64,000 bases of DNA from Rhopalosiphum padi (GCF_020882245.1 NC_083598.1:7185178-7249177), one strand, 5' to 3'. Counted from the first letter of the stretch, positions 9,326 through 21,065 are shown. The notes: generated by a model not told the origin, from the letters alone. A program made the numbers and translations.

Positions 9326-9334
9326 GGCATTATT

Positions 9335-11459
9335 ATGGATACGATTAATATGAAGTCAAATTTTTATAACGAACTACATAAAAACCGTAAAAATTTGGCT
9401 AATAATACTAGTTTTTTGTCTGATGAAAAATATAACGAATTGATAGAAATTATTGCAGAACTTAAAACTGGACGTAAGAAAAAAGAGCCTAAAGACTTCC
9501 GTTTAATCAAAAGGTAAGAAATTCATATTAGAAAAAAATACTTAAATTCAGGGCTTAAATTTAAAAAAAAATATATTGTTTTTTCGTAATATTAACCGAG
9601 GGCTGGGGCTGGGATTTTGATGCAATGTCATCTTTTTTTCTGGTGTTTTGAAATTATTTTTTTATTCGTTAAGTATTTAAGTAATTAATTATTTAAATAC
9701 TTAACGAATAACTTTCGATACTTTTTAGTGCATAGAAATCCGCGCCTTGAAGCCCTGTATATAAAGTACTTTTATAAAATACAGCCATCTATTTTTTTAT
9801 TTAGATTTATTTTAATTGATTTATTTCTGTTATCGTAGGTATGATATACTGGTTGTACAAGGAAAAACGAAACTTATATTCCCTGTAAAAGATGACAATG
9901 TTGTTCTGTATTATGTGCCAACCAGTGAGCTATTTGATATATTGCAAGCCACACATGTATCAATAGGACATGGTGGGCGTGATCGAATGATCAAAGAACT
10001 TGGTAATAAATATAAAAATATAACACGTAGTGATATAGAGACATTTTTGCATTTTTGTGAACCATGTCAACAAAAACAAAAAGGCTCGAAAAAAGGAGTG
10101 GTAGTTAAACCAATAATATCTCCAGACTTTAATTCCCGATGCCAAGTTGATTTAATAGACTTCCAGTCTCATCCTGATGGAAAATTTAAATTTATTATGG
10201 TGTACCAGGATCACCTCACTAAATTTGTTGTTCTCAAGCCCCTCGAATTTAAACGGGCTGAAGAGGTAGCCTATAATATTATAGATATTTTTACGTTGCT
10301 TGGAGCTCCTACTATTTTGCAGTCTGATAATGGACGAGAATTTTCAAACCAAATAGTGTCTAATTTAAGAAACATGTGGCCCGAATTAAAAATAGTACAT
10401 GGCAAACCGAGGCACAGTCAATCTCAAGGTAGTGTAGAACGTGCAAATCAGGATATTGAAAATATGTTGACAACGTGGATGCAAGATGAAAAAAACCGAC
10501 ACTGGAGCGAAGGACTTCGATTCATCCAGCTTATGAAAAACCGAGCTTATCATTCTGGTATTAAAATGTCTCCATATGAAGCTTTATTTGGCTGCAAAAT
10601 TAAAATTGGTCTAAACACTTCAAATTTACCACACGATGTAATAAGTACGATAGAAAATGAAGAACAGTTAGCTGAATTAATTACAGAACAGTCACAAAAA
10701 GTCGAAAATGAAGTATCAGCTGACACAGAACATATCACAGAACAACCACAAAATATTGAAAATGAAGTAACAGAAACAGAAAAAATTACAGAACAACCAC
10801 AAAATATTGAAAATGAAGTAACAGAAACAGAAAAAATTACAGAACAACCACAAAACATCGAAAATGAAGCATTACATACAGAACAACAATTAGCTACAAC
10901 TATCAAATTAAATAACGAAAACGCCAATATCATGCGAACTAGAGCCAAAGAAAATCTGGAAAATCAAGCAAAAAAAATGATGGCGTGGTCGGATAAGAAG
11001 CTATTACCGGTGGCAATTCATTCAACTGTACGTGTTCCAGTTCCTGAGGTAGATAAAGGACGTTTAGATGCAAGAAGTATACTGGCAATTGTTTTAGAAG
11101 TAATAAATAAGTTTAAAAATTATGCATTTAATAATAATAACTATAAGATATTTTATTTTTTTTAGGTGACAAGTGATGGTTTTTATCGATTAGGAACTCG
11201 GGATGGAGTTCTGAAGCAGTTATATGCCAGAAGTCAGTTTACAGTATGTCAGAAAAAGCTACTACAAATTGACGAGGTTCCAATAGAGACAGAAGTGGCA
11301 TTACGAACAGTCGCAAAGGAACAGTCCACAGGAACTGGCCAAGGATTTTTTAAATGTATTTGTAAGACCAAGTGCCAAAATAAAAAGTGCATTTGCCTTA
11401 AAAATAATGTTTTGTGCACTTCAAAATGTCATTTTTCTACAACATGTTGTAATAAGTAG
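9335..11459 (+). CDS. Integrase-type transposase, three exons (9335-9513, 9839-11099, 11166-11459), 577 aa
   Basis: Exon 1 ends AAG|GTAAGA, exon 2 starts after TATCGTAG and ends GAA|GTAATA, and exon 3 starts after TTTTTTTAG. An Arg codon is split across the first junction; the second intron is phase 0. All three exons join in frame with no stop. In the spliced protein, H99, H104, C133 and C136 form an HHCC zinc finger. D164 (CQVDLIDF), D223 (LQSDNGREF) and E260 (QGSVERANQD) form the DDE triad, with 36 residues between the second D and the E by my count. Residues about 354-404 are three 17-residue acidic repeats. The last 40 residues are Cys-rich (CICKTKCQNKKCICL...). The layout matches Ginger transposases and the integrase domain of host genes such as KRBA2 and SCAND3. 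It should cut and join transposon ends in the nucleus. The first ATG of exon 1 was chosen; apparent starts inside exons 2 and 3 are artefacts of splicing. Confidence 0.85.
9514..9838 (+). other. Intron 1 of the transposase gene, with nested repeats
   Basis: 325-bp intron from GTAAGA to TAG. Two structures sit inside it. A 17-bp perfect inverted repeat (arms 9664-9680 and 9693-9709, ATTCGTTAAGTATTTAA) forms a strong hairpin. The segment 9549-9757 starts CAGGGCTT and ends AAGCCCTG, like the ends of a hAT-type MITE. Its 8-bp flanks (cttaaatt and tatataaa) do not match, so insertion is not proven. Confidence 0.6.
10719..10871 (+). repeat. Three in-frame 51-bp tandem repeats in transposase exon 2
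   Basis: Each unit encodes 17 residues, consensus TETEKITEQPQNIENEV. Units 2 and 3 are nearly identical in DNA and unit 1 is more diverged. A degenerate earlier unit (ELITEQSQKVENEV) precedes them. They form a Glu/Gln-rich linker between the integrase core and the C-terminal region, and copy number is likely to vary between insertions. Confidence 0.9.
11100..11165 (+). other. Intron 2 of the transposase gene, 66 bp
   Basis: A minimal intron, GTAATA...TTTTTTTAG. Removing it joins ILAIVLE to VTSDGFYRLGTRDG, which restores a continuous block as in related transposases. Unspliced, the frame ends within the intron after about 20 extra residues. Confidence 0.85.
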
Positions 11460-11496
11460 CTATTAGTTTAAGTAAAATGTATAAATAATATTACTT

Positions 11497-11502
11497 AATA
11501 AA
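11497..11502 (+). terminator. Polyadenylation signal of the transposase gene
   Basis: AATAAA 38 bases after the stop codon at 11457-11459. This is a standard distance, although the sequence is common in AT-rich DNA. Confidence 0.5.
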
Positions 11503-11729
11503 ATAATATAATACAATAATAATAATAATATCAATGTATGAAAATATAGTAATAGATAAAAATTAAAAATTAATATAATGTTTTAACAGATTATGAAAAA
11601 TTGTTTGTTACTTTGCCTAAAAAGAAATTGGCATTTTACATAATGCCTAGGTATTTTATAAAATACCTAGGTTATATGTAAAATAATATTAAACATTATA
11701 TGTTTTATTTATATTGCCTAAAATGGGTC
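11503..11729 (+). other. 3' region of the transposon
   Basis: Non-coding. It contains two CCTAGG motifs in an inverted arrangement (11646-11651 and 11666-11671) around TATTTTATAAAATA, matching those near the left end. Confidence 0.6.
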
Positions 11730-11792
11730 AGCAATATGCATAAAGCCTAGGTAGTTTGCAAAATACCTGAATTGTCTATATTGCCGGTAACA
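11730..11792 (-). repeat. Right terminal inverted repeat of the Ginger-like element
   Basis: The reverse complement begins TGTTACCGGCA and follows the left repeat with substitutions and one base of indel. It includes a CCTAGG site at 11746-11751. Confidence 0.8.
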
Positions 11793-11796
11793 TATA

Positions 11797-12130
11797 TATA
11801 TAATATGCACGCGTGTACGGCGGGTACTCGGTGTGGCGAAAGCGGTGAATTTCGTGGCGGTCGGTTCGCCGCCGCCTAGCGGTAGGTAGGACGAAGCGCA
11901 ATGAGTGAGAGGCGTTGGACGCGGTGACCGGAGAGAGGGTGATAGTAGAGAGAGCGAGAGCTAAGGGTAGAGATGACATGCCGGGATGTTATGGCGTAAT
12001 ATGGCTTTCAGCTCCCAGCAATTTATAAATATCAATTATTTCGGTCCCTTTTAGAAGGCCGAAATACGTTTCAGTCGATGCCCCCTGCCCTCACCCACGA
12101 CTACGCACTGCAGTTCCCGTCAGCGCGACA
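11797..12130. promoter_or_regulatory. GC/CpG-rich tract, right half of the island split by the transposon
   Basis: Joining 8703 to 11797 restores a continuous island around a CA/TA repeat. On the minus strand a frame from 11979 begins with a mildly hydrophobic stretch (LPLALALSTITLSPVTAS), but it would run into the transposon end and has no donor, so I do not call it. It is probably promoter or leader DNA of the minus-strand gene. A GA-rich stretch lies near 11931-11970. Confidence 0.35.
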
Positions 12131-13847
12131 ACCAAATAATATAACCACGATAAAAAGCAATTATTTATGATTTTCTTCTGCCACCTCAACCAACCATGTC
12201 GTTTCATGTATGCATATATATTCATGACGGTGCACATTACATTAACTGCGATTGAATTAGTCCATAAATTATTACGTAGAGTGAAATAATATAGGTAATG
12301 ACACAATATAGGCATGATAATATTCGTAATATCGTGAAACTTGCAAACAATGTTGTGTTAAAAGTTAAAGGCTTTGACTATGTTTAGCGACAAAATCATT
12401 CGATTATGTCGAAAATTAAAACATTAAAATACGTTTATTGACATCGGATAGTCAATATCTGATAGAAAATACCACCAGAAAATAACTTATAAAAAATATC
12501 AGTTAAAAATTAATTTATTTTAAACCAGAGAACTTTGATTATATTATATAATAATTAAATATAAATATATTTTACATACTATAGTAATATAATTTAACGG
12601 TGCCCTATCATAGTATAGTTTTAAATTAAATTCACAGTTTGTACAATTATTTTCATTACTATTAGTTATTAGTTATTATTAGTTGAAGAAAACAAATATA
12701 TAGGACTTTGGGATCAATAAATAATAATAGAACCAATAAACTGTGTATTCGGTTCTTACATTTCTTCATGTTCTCGCTGTTATTATTATATTAGACAAAC
12801 TGCAGTAGTTTAGAAAAACTTAATACGGATTGCACATAAAATTTCCAACCCAATGGCCACAACCATAAACATGAAAGAAAATATTCAAAGTGAAAAATAT
12901 ACATTCGTTATTACAAAAATAATAGCTTCCTCAATCAGCTCAAAAACTAAAGTTTCAACTACCTAAAGAGATTTTTTTAACATATTTTCAAATGCTGAAT
13001 TATAAAAAAAAATATAGAATCAAAAGCTTTTTAAAAAAAATTTAAAATAAATAAATTAAATTAAACATATAAGTATAGATACATTTTTATAAGAAAGTTA
13101 GATTTAACAGTAATTTGTATATTGATATGATGTCATAATCTTGATTCTATTTAAGTTTATATTTAATTAATTATTTTTACATGTCACATAAAACACATTG
13201 AAAAAAAAATGGTTTGAAAGTAAATACTGATCTGTTGTAAAGTATGCGTTGTGTGGGTGTGATAAATGTGTTAAATTTGAATTCAATAATATATCATTGT
13301 ATTTGAAAAAAGATTCTAAGCGTAGACAGTCATTCAGCCTATATCATTAATTTTATTTCAACTAATGTTTTTTGACATTGTTTTTAAATTAATTTATTTT
13401 ACTATTGGTAATTACCTACGAAAATTACATTGCATTTGAAAATATCTTTGTGTCTTGTGTGAATAAAATATAATGATATACATAAAAGTTTAAAATCATC
13501 GAGAATAATGTTTTTGAATTTTAGGAAAATAATTGACATCATTATTCATTATTTAAATAAGTGATTTAATCTAAATTCGAAATTAGAAGTTTTTTTTTTA
13601 ATTATACTTATACATATATTTTTATATTTCTTAATTCCATTATGAACTACTTTAAAAGTACTTTGTATTAAATTGTCATGCCTTAAATATAAAAGCTAAA
13701 CATTTAAAAAACTGCAAAACAATTTTCAAACTTTTGTAACTTTGATGAATTTTATCAGCATTTAAACTTTAAATGTGTATAAAAATAAATAAGGAGCGTT
13801 GTGTGGCGTAGTTTTTGATCGCAGTCACTAATAATAATAGTGCTGTG
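12131..13847. other. AT-rich spacer or intron
   Basis: No coding frame, RNA gene or clear repeat that I can support. It contains short TTATTAG iterations near 12660. Confidence 0.5.
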
Positions 13848-13895
13848 GTCAAGCGCCGTCCGGCGTTGATAGCTCTCAGATTGGTGACCACTTGG
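13848..13895 (+). repeat. 5S-rRNA-like SINE relic or 5S pseudogene fragment
   Basis: This 48-bp GC-richer segment aligns without gaps to the remembered middle/3' part of insect 5S rRNA. It starts GTCAAGC (5S: GTCAAGCA...) and ends AGATTGGTGACCACTTGG (5S: AGATGGGTGACCGCTTGG), and so covers the internal control (C-box) region. Upstream, GATCGCAGTCACT may be more 5S-like sequence broken by an ATAAT insertion. A T run follows. A 5S-derived SINE is the likeliest source; a decayed dispersed 5S copy is the alternative. Confidence 0.5.
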
Positions 13896-15617
13896 TTTTT
13901 TTAGCGACAAAGCTATGTCCCACGTCATACTAAAACATGTGTTTCAAAACCTACCATATCATTATAATATCATTATGATACCCTACAAGTAAAACATAAA
14001 AAAAAACACTGTTATTGACCGACAATTTTAAATTTTAAAGTTTTTGAAGCAAAAAAAAATATCGAAATTTATAGAAGTAAAAAAAAAAAATTACTTAAAA
14101 CAATCAAAATATTTTAAAAATGTATATCATGTGTAAAAGTTGATCAATCAATCAAACATTTATTAAACATTTAAAGGATCAACAATTATTCATTTTTGAA
14201 TTGTACCAAAATAACATATTCGATTTTCTCAACATATTACCCGTATTTCCCGATTATTTTGAAAAATATTTATTAGTACAAAATAGATCCAACCAACCAG
14301 TATGTTATAAGAAAAAAAACCATCAAATTTCAATATCAAAGAATTTTCTTTAACTATCTATACTTGCCATGTGTATAGAGACAAAAAACAATATCATTGT
14401 AAAATCGTGATTGTAAATTATAAAAATATAATGTTTAGTTTTGCAAAATCGAAGTTTAATATTCAGAAATAAATCAACGACCTAACATATTATAACCACA
14501 TGTTTACATATTAAACTTATAAGTTGTTATAGTAAGATTATTAGGGTAATTAATTCAAATAGAACGCAGTTAAATACATACAAATAATATGTATTATTCG
14601 GCATCCCAATCTATTCGCGACGCTTTATGACTCAAGCTCAAATTATGTTTTTCATGAAGTATCTTTAATCATAAGTTTAAATAACTATGATCTGTGGATC
14701 CGGAAAACATCTTTCGTATATTTGCATTTATTTCATATTTTAATTGTTGCTTATGTTTATTTGTTTTATAAATACTAACTTTTTTCAATTTGGCATGCTA
14801 TAAACGGCTCAGAAAACCCTTTTTGATGATAATTAGAAAAGAAAGATACAAACTTCTAAACGTTTACGCATTGCAAGATTAAGAGAAAATAATACATTTC
14901 TAATTAAACATAAACTGTTATTATTATTATTATTATTACAATTGTAACTTTTTTATGGTAGAATTTTGATTAAATTTCTCACTGAAAAATCGCTGGTTCT
15001 AACGAGGTGTAATAGCGTTGTTTGTACATTAGACTTAATTTGATTACTACAAAAAAAGTTTTATTTTACATTTTTAATGGCATTAATACATTTTCATCGT
15101 TTGATTCATGTCACTGGACTGTGTAATTTACTAAGCAAATTAAATTAGAATAAAAGTTTTTATTTTAATTAATAAAGAAACAAACAAAAAGTCTTAAGTT
15201 ATTTCTAGCCGGTCATTTTTCAAAATTTAAAGAAAATTAATAAAAATATAAAAAAATGATCGTATACAAGCATCACAGAAAAATAACGTAATTTCATTAT
15301 CATAAGAAACATGCAAAATAAAGATAAACTACGCAAAAAATATTTTAAATTTCCATCATTTTAGTAGTATAATGTAATCTGTAGATGTTGTACACCAGAC
15401 GTGTCTAGCCGCTACCACAAGTCAGAGAGTCGGGAATTTTCAACCACTGTACTGTAATATTCTTCCGGTACGTTACGTGATTTTTGTTTAATAAATATGT
15501 ATGTTCAATATAATATTTCATAGTATAGGTAATAATACATTATCTCAGACATTTTGAAAATTGGTTATTTATGTTTATTATAGTTGTCCAGATACACATT
15601 AATTCATAATTACTAAT

Positions 15618-15620
<3 letters not shown>
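13896..15620. other. AT-rich spacer or intron
   Basis: Possible SINE tail up to about 13960, then AT-rich DNA. A less AT-rich patch at 15385-15480 has no open frame that I can assign. Confidence 0.5.

Positions 15621-15659
<39 letters not shown>
15621..15659. repeat. (AT)n microsatellite, about 39 bp
   Basis: Uninterrupted alternating AT. Confidence 0.95.
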
Positions 15660-15661
<2 letters not shown>

Positions 15662-18600
15662 ACTATTATATAGGTACTCATAAATATATTTATTTATATC
15701 ATGTGTGTGCTATGAACATATATAAATGGAATGACTGTGTTACCAAGTAATGCATATTGAGAAAACCTGAACCAGATATACATAAGATATTGGTGATATT
15801 ATGTAAATAAACAGTAGACATCAACAATAATATTAATGCACACGTATAGGTATATACGCGCGGCATACAATCATGATTTGATTTTTGTTATTATATTGTG
15901 TTGAATATCATGAGTAGGTACATAGCACCAAATAATATTATCGCCGAATCGGATGATTTAGAATAATAGTTGTTCTCTTAGTAAATCAATGACAAAATGC
16001 TATATGTAGTGGTACAATATAAAATATAATACAGACTGTTTCACCAAGCAAAATTTGAGTTTTAAAATTGTTTTAAATAAATACTTAACGAACATAATTT
16101 AAACATTTTTAGATTTTTTTATTACTTAACAAGTTTAATGTGAAGTTACAAATGTCTGTTTTTTTTTCAAATAAGAATCCCCTTCTCTACTATAAATTAC
16201 TTATGGCGTATTTTTTTTTTAATAACTTAACATGTTAAAATCAAAATTCAAATTAGTAATTTTAAGTTATTTAACATTTTATACTAATGATAATACGTCT
16301 ATGATAAAATGGGTTAAGAAGATATGGTAATTTATACTAGTCTATCAATATTTATAATTTAATAAAATGATCGAAGTATAATAAATATTACATCCAAAAT
16401 TACATAATATAAGATTTTTATATTTTTCATAACCATTTTAAGAACTTTTATTATTGATATAAACATTTCAATAACAAAACACTACTATTTTGAATTCATA
16501 CATAAACATAAACATAAAAAAAATAATTATCCACTAATTTACAGCAAAAAAAATGTAAAAAGAAGGCAGGTGGTTTAGTTTGATAATTAGAAGAAAATAA
16601 ACCTCGAGGATTTAAAAATATAATTTTTAAGCGTATTGTCAGCGTATTTATTAATTACAAATTCCGAAAATGAGAATTTTAATAAATTCATTATTAAATA
16701 AAAAATGGTCTGAACATGCTTGCTAAAACACTATGCATATATATCATAATAATAATAAGTCTTGCGAACAAGACAATGGGCACCTAACTCACTACCTACG
16801 ACGTGCTAACAGTTAATCAACGGCGGCGACGCAATGAAAATCAAACTAACCTAACCGAAATGTATTAAATACTTGAAACGTGTTCAATCCAGCACGCAAT
16901 TTCTTATACAGCCGTGACTGGGTTGCAAATTATTGTTACGGCGACTTAGTGCGAATGATCTATCACTTAAGTATACGTATGTACGACAAAAAGAACCAAC
17001 AAAAACGATCATAATATACGTATTTTCCGACGCAATTTTCACTCTCACTAAGATGGTTTGCAAAAGTATACTGTTAAGTTAATAATAATAAATGGATTAC
17101 ACCATGCCTATTCTTTCTTATATTATTATTTGACTGTTATCGTTTCACTTATTTACTTAATTACTGATATTTACAGATTGAATCATTTCTTTTGGTGTAG
17201 TAATATTAAATGTTATAATTATTTGAAATAATCGGCGGTCCAATAAAAGTATTATTACATGTAACAACATGTGATTCCGCACTGATTTTTCTTAACTGAC
17301 CACAATCTAATATTACGCTTGATTATAATTTGAAAAAAAAATCTAAAATATGTACAACTGTATAAATAATAATATGCAATCAACTGTTAATTGTATATAC
17401 AAATATTAAATCATAATGTATGTTCACAAATATAAAATATATTAAGGATTTAATAAATTGTATTATTTCAAACAAAATATATTTTAGACAAACGAATAAA
17501 AATATAATATAATTTAAATATTTAATCAGATGTTATTCAAATTAAAAGAATTATTAAAATTATAATTATGTATTCTGAATACTGTAGTTAAATATTTAAA
17601 TTAAAACAAAATTGTTAAAACACCATGGAAAAAGTTGATAACATTGAATCGTAAACATTTGGAACATGATTGATGGTAATAAAATTAATTAATTATTTTT
17701 ACATGAAAATCCATAAAAGAAATTATGTCTGAAAAATTAATGTTTTGTAACAAAACACTCTCGGAGGTCTTCAATTTTCACTTTTGAATATATTATAAAA
17801 TAAACTTAAAGCACATTAAATGTAAATTATTAATATTGGAACACAGTATTATATTTGTGCTTTTTTAATATTTTACAGAATATAGTTAGGATATCAAAAA
17901 CTAAAATTTGATTTAAAACACCTATAAAATAGATAAAAAATTATATCATTTTATATGAATGTGTATCTGACACGTTTAATAATTAATAATTTGATGTAAG
18001 TATTGTACTACTATAATAAAAAACAAAGATTAACCATAGTAAACAAAATGTGTAATTTATTATATAATTATATTTATTATATTATTGCATTTTATTAATG
18101 TAATGTCAAACAATAAATCAATTACTATTGCTTATTTGAAGCATTGTATATTTAAATATAATTTTGGCAAAGATTATAGTATACTGCAAAGAAGGTTTTA
18201 AACTCCTGTCACTCACCAAGGCGTACAAGTTATCACCAAACAAAAATAATTCACAAAATCCTGTACTTCAAATTGTTGTTAAGATTGGATGAAATAATTA
18301 CAGATATATTAATATTGAACAGTAGTACGAAATTGCTTAAAAGTGTTTTTTCAAAAATATAACGAACACAATTTGAAATCATGTTTATGAATAAAAAAAA
18401 AGTAATATAATTTAATTAACAATTGCAATAGCTTATATATTTTGGAACCGAATAAAAAAATCACAAGTTTATTTGATCCTCAAAATATATCAGAGTTTTT
18501 AACACCACGTTGCGGTGTGCGCAGAGTAGTCTACAAAGATTTTTATTTTTATTTTATACATACTTATGTATAATTTTGGACTGTTGCCACGCATTTTTTT

Positions 18601-19136
18601 ACAAAGAAAATGTTTAAAGAATTTTAAATTTTTTTTTGCAATTATTATTTGTATAATAGTTTTATATTATTTGCGGGTTATGCTATAGAAGTGTACGTAT
18701 TGTAACAAAATATTAATATACTTACACGAGAATAGTTATCATTTTTGTTTTACTAGATGTTTAACAGATTCCTCCCAGTGCAACTTTTTCATTATAAGCT
18801 CGTAACACATTTTTGTGTTTTTCGTTCATTACGAAACCACATGATAATAACTAATAACCGTTGTCGAGCAATGACTTACAATTATTGTTTATTTGATATG
18901 GAATTTTTTTCATAAGCAAAAGTAGCTTCTGGAATATACGTATATCAAACTCAGGAGTATCTCTATCTATTAGTGTCAAATTACTTTATGTGTTGAAAAC
19001 CAAACATTTATTACAAATTAGTGTTATTCGTACTGTATTGTGTAATAATTGTCATCCGACAAAATGCATTCCAAATATATAGTATTCAAGTAGTTAGGGC
19101 TTGTTGAAATAAATACACATTAGGACTGTTTTCCCT
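15660..19136. other. AT-rich spacer or intron
   Basis: No gene recognised. A less AT-rich patch at 16760-17060 and a short GC patch near 18505 contain no supported exon. Confidence 0.5.
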
Positions 19137-19168
19137 TCATTATATATATGTATATATATATATATATT
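19137..19168. repeat. TA-rich simple repeat
   Basis: Alternating TA with one G interruption. Confidence 0.8.
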
Positions 19169-20799
19169 ATGTGTGTGTCGTGATATGCGAACACTCTAAC
19201 TAAAACACTGCGTTAGAAAAAAAAAACACGAAAAATATGCATTCGAAATTTCCCATCGTTGTTCAAAAGAATGATGGCGAAAACGCATAATCACCAATTT
19301 ATATGTGAAACGACGGCATATTATAATATGGCCGGATATAAAATATATCTGCAGTTATTTTGATACTGGCTTGTGATACGTGTATGGATTACACATTACC
19401 ATATTCATATCCGATAGTGGTAATGGACTCGAAAAGGATAGTTTGCCCAAAAAAAAAAAAAAAAAAAAATACGTATACATAAAAGGAAGAAAAAAAAGCA
19501 TACTCAAAACCAAAATAGAGAAGGACGTTGTCGCGGTAACGCGTAACAGTAGATTTTTATTATTCATCCGAATATACAATAATTTATGAATGGAAAAACC
19601 AACGCTACGAGACAATATATTGTATTATTATTATACATTATGTATTATTCTCATGCAGATAGTTATAGTCGAAAATAATTGTTAAATATATTATTGTAAG
19701 GCGTAGGTCACGTACCTAGTATATGTTAATTTTGTTTACGAACGATAATATGTATATGCAATTGGACAATTACCATTTCACCATATAACAATAATATATA
19801 AGATAAGGTACGGTTGGTTTGGGATATTTTAATCGTGCCGAGAATTAAACGTGATAATAATACGGTAGGTACACTTATTTACGAGCAGGTACAATAAATA
19901 ATTTGTTTAATGATCGAGTAGCGTCGTATACGAACGTTCTCAAACTTAATGTGGAGAACTGATGGTAATTCCACGTATACGAAAACGAAATTGGTGGATT
20001 TGATTGTGAGAGACAGTGGTTAAATATGAAGTTAATCTAACCATCAACCTAAATTGTGTTTATTATTTTTTTTTTTTTAACATAAGATATACATTATTTC
20101 CATCCTTGTTAATAGTAAATCTTATGAACAAATATTGTACCGTTTTGAAATCACTTACAAATAAGTCCATCAGCTTCCACGGTTTTATGGACAAATTCGT
20201 TTTTTGGTTCGATAGAATACACGAGTACCAAAACGAGATAAGAAAAAAGTAAGTAGTTTCATACAAAATCGCTAAAATCTCTGGTACCTACGCGCTTCAA
20301 TCTAGATATTAAATTTAGAACTAAATGAATCGTTTAAAATTACCAAACATAATATTTTATCATATAATGTCAGATGTTTTTGTATTACCTATAACATTAT
20401 GTTGTAAGTACCTAATTATAATATTATGGTATGTATATTTTGTGAATGTGGTATATTTAGTGAAAATAAACTTTACAAAAAAAAGGTCTTTTATGAAATT
20501 TATTTAATGAACGAAAAAATTATACATGTTTACTATAATATTGACAATTTTTATATTTTAATAAGTTAATAAAATATTAATAATGCTAATTATGATTCTT
20601 TAGCATTGGTGTTTATATCATATCAGGTATAGTTTTATATAGATGTTAATGTCCTACTAATTTTGCAGAAAATGGTATGTATTTTTATTAACTTTCTGTT
20701 TATGTCATATAGCCACTTGGTTCTCAACAGTTTTACACTTCGATTGAATCTCTCTACGCTTTTTTGGAGCACGTATAGTTGCAACGATCGAGCGAACAG
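19169..20799. other. AT-rich spacer with A and T runs
   Basis: Includes an A20 run around 19449-19469 and a T run near 20069. The short frames here are AT-driven. I recognise no gene. Confidence 0.5.
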
Positions 20800-21065
20800 T
20801 GGTTTTTGTGGTTTACCATCAAAGCTACTTTTACTATATTTTGTTCAAAAATGACTTGTCAACGAACCGCTGAAACCACTGAAACCGCCAAAACTACTAG
20901 AATATTAAATAAAGGAAACGCCGAGGCGAGATTGTATTGCTCGTATATTCAAAAGGCGAATGAGGAAGAGTTTCCGGAATAATCGCCGTTTTATCGAACG
21001 TGCATATAAAATACGCCAGCGTTTTGTGTTTACTGCAATCAGAAATGTATTTTTAAATTTTCCAC
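20800..21065 (+). pseudogene. Decayed CHMP1-like (ESCRT-III) gene fragment
   Basis: One frame gives a segment ending ILNKGNAEARLYCSYIQKANEE before a stop at 20980. This resembles the conserved CHMP1 block with K-A-I-x-K-G-N-x-x-A-A-R-I-Y-A and K-x-N-E. Many Lys codons appear changed to Thr or other residues upstream (TAETTETAKTTR against a Lys/Glu-rich helix). A further CHMP1-like stretch continues in the +1 frame from about 20975 (RRFIERAYKIRQRF against the RVDAVASRVQTAV region), so at least one frameshift is present. CHMP1 drives membrane scission in multivesicular-body formation. No intron, promoter or poly-A tail is seen. Homology is from memory of the family and should be treated as probable, not certain. 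Confidence 0.4.

Larger units (their letters stand above)
8708..11792 (+). mobile_element. Ginger-like DNA transposon with integrase-type transposase, apparently intact
   Basis: 3085 bp with terminal inverted repeats starting TGTTACCGGCA at both ends, flanked by TATA on each side (8704-8707 and 11793-11796). The flanks lie in a TA repeat, so the 4-bp duplication is plausible but not certain. Termini of the form TGTNR and a retrovirus/gypsy-type integrase without reverse transcriptase are hallmarks of the Ginger superfamily. The spliced gene inside has no stop or frameshift, the splice sites are consensus and a polyadenylation signal follows, so the copy may be autonomous and recent. It sits inside the CpG-rich tract upstream of the phosphodiesterase exon. 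Confidence 0.85.

Noticed and set aside
10550..10948. 132-codon minus-strand frame rich in Cys and Ser
   Set aside because: It is the antisense of the acidic repeat region of the transposase.
9816..11165. A single 449-codon unspliced integrase protein
   Set aside because: Its first eight codons lie across the splice acceptor and its last 20 or so across the second intron. The spliced three-exon model is in frame and continues conserved sequence.
11776..11979. Minus-strand frame with a hydrophobic start (LPLALALSTITLSPVTAS)
   Set aside because: It would run into the transposon end and has no donor. The Thr/Leu/Ser-rich sequence comes from a GA-rich repeat on the other strand.
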